NCBI GenBank assembly: GCA_002336845.1 | Contig: DDEX01000016.1 | Span: 1 to 8,303, forward strand | Length of the DNA stretch: 8,303 nucleotides | Source of the DNA: Rhodobacteraceae bacterium UBA1943 | Lineage (GTDB): Bacteria > Pseudomonadota > Alphaproteobacteria > Rhodobacterales > Rhodobacteraceae | Direction: 5' to 3' | Shown here: positions 6,121 to 8,303 of the stretch, piece after piece | Layout: each line of letters starts with the position of its first letter | Position numbering within the stretch: position 1 is the stretch's first letter | Translations under genes and position numbers: made by a program | The notes under the pieces: generated by a model | The model's database searches: none | What the model was told of the DNA's origin: nothing | The model's input: the letters and a program-made list of their open reading frames with translations, nothing else

Positions 6121-8303
6121 CTACCTCTCCTGCTTCTTCAGGAAGGACACGCTCAACCCCAGGATGATCGGAACCGAGGCCGCCATCGCCAGCGTCGGCT
6201 GGATCAGTTCAACAAAGCCGAACGATTTCGAGAAGGCACCGCGGGCCGCCGTGATGAACCATGTGGCCGGATAGACCTCGCCGATGGTACGCCCGAACCC
6301 TTCCAGCGAAGATACCGGGTCGATCAGACCGGAATAGGACACCGCGGGAATCATCGTCAGCAGCGTCGTCGCGAACAAGGCCGCAACCTGGCTGGAGATG
6401 AATACCGACACCAGAAAGCCAAGCGCGGTGCTGGCCGTCACGAACACCAGCGCGGACATGGAAAAGCCGATGAAACTGCCGGTGAACGGCACCCTGAAGA
6501 CGAAAACCGCCATCACCATCATCAGCACGAAGTTCACCATGGCCAGCGCCATATATGGCAGCTGCTTGCCCAGAAGGAATTCCAGCCGCGTCACCGGGGT
6601 CACGTAGAAATTGATGATCGAACCAAGCTCTTTCTCCCGGGCCACCGACAAGGTGGTCAGGATGGCCGGGATCATCAATAGCAGCATGGGCAGGACCGCC
6701 GGCACCATGGCGACGATGCTTTTCACATCCGGGTTGTAGCGGTAGCGGGTGACAAGCTCGAAATCGCCGGCCAGAGCGGCCGAGCCAAGCGCCTCGCGCA
6801 TCTTGCGCGTGATCCAGTCGCCGTGCATTCCCTGGATATAGCCCTGCACCGTGCCGGATTGGGTCGGGTTGGCACCGTCGAACCAGGCGCCGATCTCGAC
6901 CGTGCGGCCGCGCGCCACATCCGCGGCAAAGCCGGCAGGAATCTCGATCGCCAGGCTGATCTCGCCCGCCCGCATCCTTGCGTCCATGTCGTCATAGCCC
7001 TGAAGCGCGGGCCGTTCGGTGAAATAGCGCGATCCGGCAATGTCGGCGACATAGTCCCGGCTGGCAGTGGTCTGGTCACGGTCCAGAACCGCAAAGGTAA
7101 GATCCTCGACATCCATGTTGATGCCAAGGCCGATCACCACCATCAAAAGCAGGCTGCCGACAAGCGCCATCGCCAGACGGATCGGGTCACGCTGAAGTTG
7201 CAGGCTTTCCAGCCGCGAATAGCTGAGAAGGCGGCGCAGGCTGAATCTCCGCTGCGGGTGCGGTGGGGCAGGTGCGGCGGCGGGCGCGGCCTGATTGGCT
7301 GCTTCGGGCGCAGGGGCGGGTGGCGGTGCGGTCTTGTCGATCGCCTCTTGCAGATAGGCGACAAAGGCATCTTCCAGTGTCTCGCAGCCTTTCGAGGCCT
7401 TGATCGCCTCGGCCGTGTCGCTGATCAGCACCTCTCCGGCATGCATCAGCGAGATGCGGTCGCACCATTCAGCCTCGTTCATGAAATGGGTCGAGACGAA
7501 GATCGTCACGCCATCCTTGCGCGACAGGTCCGCCAGAATGCGCCAGAAGCCGTTGCGCGCGACCGGGTCCACACCCGAAGTCGGCTCGTCAAGGATCAGG
7601 ATCTCTGGTCCGTGGATCAGGGCCACGGCCAGCGAAAGCCGCTGCCGGATCCCCAGGGGCAGCGCTTCGGGCAGCGCGTCCGCCACGTCACCAAGGTCGA
7701 ACCTCTCCGCCATCTCGGCCACCCGCGCGGGGATCTTCGCCTCCTCAAGGGCGAAAAGCCGGGCGTGCAGTTCCAGGTTCTGTCGCACCGTCAGTTCCGA
7801 ATAAAGCGAGAAGGCCTGGCTCATGAATCCGACCCTGCGGCGCACCGCCAGGTCGCGGGCATCGACCTCGTGGCCAAACAGCCGGGCGATGCCCTCGGTC
7901 GGCTCCAGAAGGCCGGTCAGCATCTTCATCGTCGTGGTCTTGCCGCAGCCGTTCGAGCCGAGGAAGCCGAAGATCTCGCCCTTGCGGATGCGGAAATCCA
8001 CGTGATCGACGGCCACGAAGTCGCCGAAGCGCATGGTCAGTCCGCGCGCCTCGATGGCGATTTCCCCGCCGTCGCCATCGGCCATAGGCGGCACCACCAC
8101 CGCCTTGTGCCCGCGCCGCCGGGCCTCGGGCAGCAGCGCAATGAAGGCTTCCTCCAGCGATGCGCTGCCGCTCCGGCCCTTCAGTTCGGCCGGCGTGCCG
8201 GTGGCCAGAATCCTGCCGGCGTCCATCGCCACCAGACTGTCGAAGCGCTCGGCCTCTTCCATATAGGCGGTGGCGACGATCACGCTCATGCCGCTGCGCT
8301 CGC
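6121..8303 (-). CDS. RbbA-type ABC ATPase-permease fusion, 5' end outside the window
   Basis: Visible part of a fused exporter subunit whose reading frame stays open to the window edge. Numbering from the Met at 8289, residues 1-50 (MSVIVATAYMEEAERFDSLV onward) are the tail of a first ATPase, just past its Walker B in RbbA proteins. This internal Met is therefore not the start, and about 200 residues are missing. The second ATPase (about 77-312) has Walker A GSNGCGKTTT (111-120), Q158, a signature region LPLGIRQR (211-217) in place of LSGGQQR, Walker B ILILDEPTSGVDP (230-242) with E235, and the switch histidine H268. A Pro/Ala-rich linker (321-346) follows, then an ABC-2 membrane half: helix about 371-390, an extracytoplasmic domain to about 520, REKELGSIINF (551-561), and helices near 525-548, 574-598, 605-632, 634-652 and 697-715. 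E. coli RbbA is about 911 residues with the same order. It forms an exporter with the permease downstream; a HlyD-like adaptor is expected beyond 8303. Confidence 0.93.
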   Translation of the reverse strand, partial: ERSGMSVIVATAYMEEAERFDSLVAMDAGRILATGTPAELKGRSGSASLEEAFIALLPEARRRGHKAVVVPPMADGDGGEIAIEARGLTMRFGDFVAVDHVDFRIRKGEIFGFLGSNGCGKTTTMKMLTGLLEPTEGIARLFGHEVDARDLAVRRRVGFMSQAFSLYSELTVRQNLELHARLFALEEAKIPARVAEMAERFDLGDVADALPEALPLGIRQRLSLAVALIHGPEILILDEPTSGVDPVARNGFWRILADLSRKDGVTIFVSTHFMNEAEWCDRISLMHAGEVLISDTAEAIKASKGCETLEDAFVAYLQEAIDKTAPPPAPAPEAANQAAPAAAPAPPHPQRRFSLRRLLSYSRLESLQLQRDPIRLAMALVGSLLLMVVIGLGINMDVEDLTFAVLDRDQTTASRDYVADIAGSRYFTERPALQGYDDMDARMRAGEISLAIEIPAGFAADVARGRTVEIGAWFDGANPTQSGTVQGYIQGMHGDWITRKMREALGSAALAGDFELVTRYRYNPDVKSIVAMVPAVLPMLLLMIPAILTTLSVAREKELGSIINFYVTPVTRLEFLLGKQLPYMALAMVNFVLMMVMAVFVFRVPFTGSFIGFSMSALVFVTASTALGFLVSVFISSQVAALFATTLLTMIPAVSYSGLIDPVSSLEGFGRTIGEVYPATWFITAARGAFSKSFGFVELIQPTLAMAASVPIILGLSVSFLKKQER

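Noticed and set aside
8287..8289. ATG at 8289 as the start of the RbbA-like gene
   Set aside because: Residues after it match the interior of RbbA following Walker B, and the frame stays open to the window edge, so the true start is upstream of the window.
1..8303. Insertion sequences, CRISPR repeats, toxin-antitoxin or phage genes
   Set aside because: No transposase, evenly spaced repeats, integrase or small paired genes were recognised; all intact genes are transport or metabolic.

Overview
The window comes from a high-GC alphaproteobacterium, most likely of the Rhodobacterales/Rhodobacteraceae type. I infer this from the GC-rich third codon positions and from the gene order: a DUF3141 protein, a phosphate acyltransferase and an acetate kinase in a row, a block known from rhizobia and rhodobacters. 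The genus cannot be fixed by reading alone.

Every gene I can support lies on the minus strand, so transcription runs from position 8303 towards 1. In that order: (i) 8303-6121, an RbbA-type ABC protein cut by the window edge, with the tail of a first ATPase, a complete second ATPase and an ABC-2 membrane half; (ii) 6116-5004, a separate YhhJ-type ABC-2 permease starting 4 bases after the previous stop; (iii) 5003-4861, a 143-base gap with short GC-rich inverted repeats and the ribosome binding site of the next gene; (iv) 4860-2677, a DUF3141 protein with a polyhydroxyalkanoate-synthase-like cysteine hydrolase core and a TerB-like C-terminus; (v) 2665-1733, a single-domain phosphate acetyl/butyryltransferase; (vi) 1733-552, acetate kinase, whose start codon overlaps the preceding stop; (vii) 551-360, a non-coding stretch of lower GC; (viii) 359-106, the decayed C-terminal part of an ApbE-family FMN transferase gene, broken by an internal out-of-frame deletion; (ix) 94-53, a strong imperfect hairpin just past the remnant's stop.

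Two functional units are visible. The first is an exporter of the YhiI-RbbA-YhhJ kind. Its HlyD-like adaptor would be expected beyond 8303. The second is an acyl-CoA / acyl-phosphate / carboxylate module. The acyltransferase and kinase can interconvert acyl-CoA, acyl phosphate and free acid plus ATP. The DUF3141 protein has a Cys-Asp-His triad placed as in PHA synthases and presumably handles a CoA thioester or hydroxyacyl substrate; its reaction is unknown.

The best items for a second look are the DUF3141 architecture next to Pta-AckA, and the ApbE pseudogene, which an open-reading-frame survey would miss because the remnant sits in two frames. I saw no mobile element, CRISPR array, tRNA or rRNA.
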